Shown piece after piece: positions 29,938 to 30,085 of a stretch of DNA of 30,085 nucleotides. Within the stretch, counting starts at the first letter, position 1. Every line of letters begins with the position of its first letter. The translations under genes and the position numbers were made by a program. The notes below the pieces were generated by a model. It was not told the origin of the DNA. It did no database searches and saw only the letters and a list, made by a program, of their open reading frames with translations. The DNA is from Pseudomonadota bacterium (GTDB lineage Bacteria > Chloroflexota > Ktedonobacteria > Ktedonobacterales > JACDGC01), in contig JAJPKG010000175.1 of NCBI GenBank assembly GCA_021323815.1, positions 1 through 30,085 on the forward strand. The letters are read 5' to 3'.

Positions 29938-30085
29938 TTAGAGGCAGCCGTATTGTTCGGCTATCTGCCTGGCATCTGCTGCTTGGGGCATGCCCATCGC
30001 TTCGTACAGTTGGAGCGCTCTGGTGAGCATGGGGCATCCTTCCGCGGCATTGTTGCGACGCTGGATCAAGAATCGTCCCAACTCA
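29938..30085 (-). CDS. C-terminal end of a TPR-repeat protein, cut by the window
   Basis: On the minus strand, frame open from the window edge to TAA at 29940-29938. The last residues, ALQLYEAMGMPQAADARQIA then EQYGCL, are a typical closing TPR helix pair (L-Y-E-x-M-G-x-x-x-A-A-x-x-R). Such ends are common in large TPR/NB-ARC-type regulators and in TPR adaptor proteins. Only 48 codons are visible, so the domain content upstream is unknown. Confidence 0.7.
   Translation of the reverse strand, partial: ELGRFLIQRRNNAAEGCPMLTRALQLYEAMGMPQAADARQIAEQYGCL

Overview
The window looks like a chromosomal stretch from a member of the Chloroflexota. GC is about 60-65% over most genes. The order nusA-ylxR-infB, the long Gly/Pro/Arg-rich N-terminus of IF-2, the large class A penicillin-binding proteins and the dispersed GC-rich palindromic repeats all fit that phylum. 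The phylum assignment is inference from gene style, because no marker comparison could be run. Both ends are cut inside genes.

Layout. 1-2243: 3' part of a class A penicillin-binding protein (PBP), followed by an EamA-type exporter (2322-3179). 3180-3609: a dispersed repeat and the C-terminal remnant of a YjbR-like gene. 3610-4752: a beta-propeller-like lipoprotein. 4855-6147: a GNAT acetyltransferase fused to a methyltransferase, convergent with a PRC/BON-domain gene (6156-6962, minus). 7079-11300: a transcription/translation cluster, nusA, ylxR and infB, with terminator-like hairpins in its leaders. 11555-12475: galT. 12627-15274 (minus): a lower-GC two-gene unit, a helical-repeat (TPR-like) protein and a KAP-type P-loop NTPase, overlapping by ATGA and driven by its own strong promoter. 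This is the most accessory-looking part of the window.

15675-24471: a plus-strand envelope-flavoured run. It contains a lipid (diacylglycerol-type) kinase fused to membrane segments and a permuted NlpC/P60 domain, a large membrane protein with two PH-like segments, a small Gly-rich membrane protein, a nucleotidyltransferase of the NMN/NaMN adenylyltransferase family, and a second, full-length PBP closely related to the one at the left end. 24589-26605 (minus): sucCD. 26864-27781 (minus): a membrane-anchored glucosaminidase-like cell-wall hydrolase. 28053-29363 (minus): obg, directly downstream of a CAT-anticodon tRNA gene. 29639-29710: tRNA-Arg(CCG). The right end holds a frameshifted zinc-ribbon remnant and, on the minus strand, the last 48 codons of a TPR protein.

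Promoters are easy to read here. Many have an extended -10 (TGn followed by TAtnAT), and several are followed within about 15-40 nt by a GC-rich hairpin. The most unusual candidates are the kinase/NlpC-P60 fusion, the TPR-KAP operon, and the recurrent leader hairpins ahead of nusA, infB, galT and obg. No CRISPR array, insertion sequence or phage structural gene was seen.
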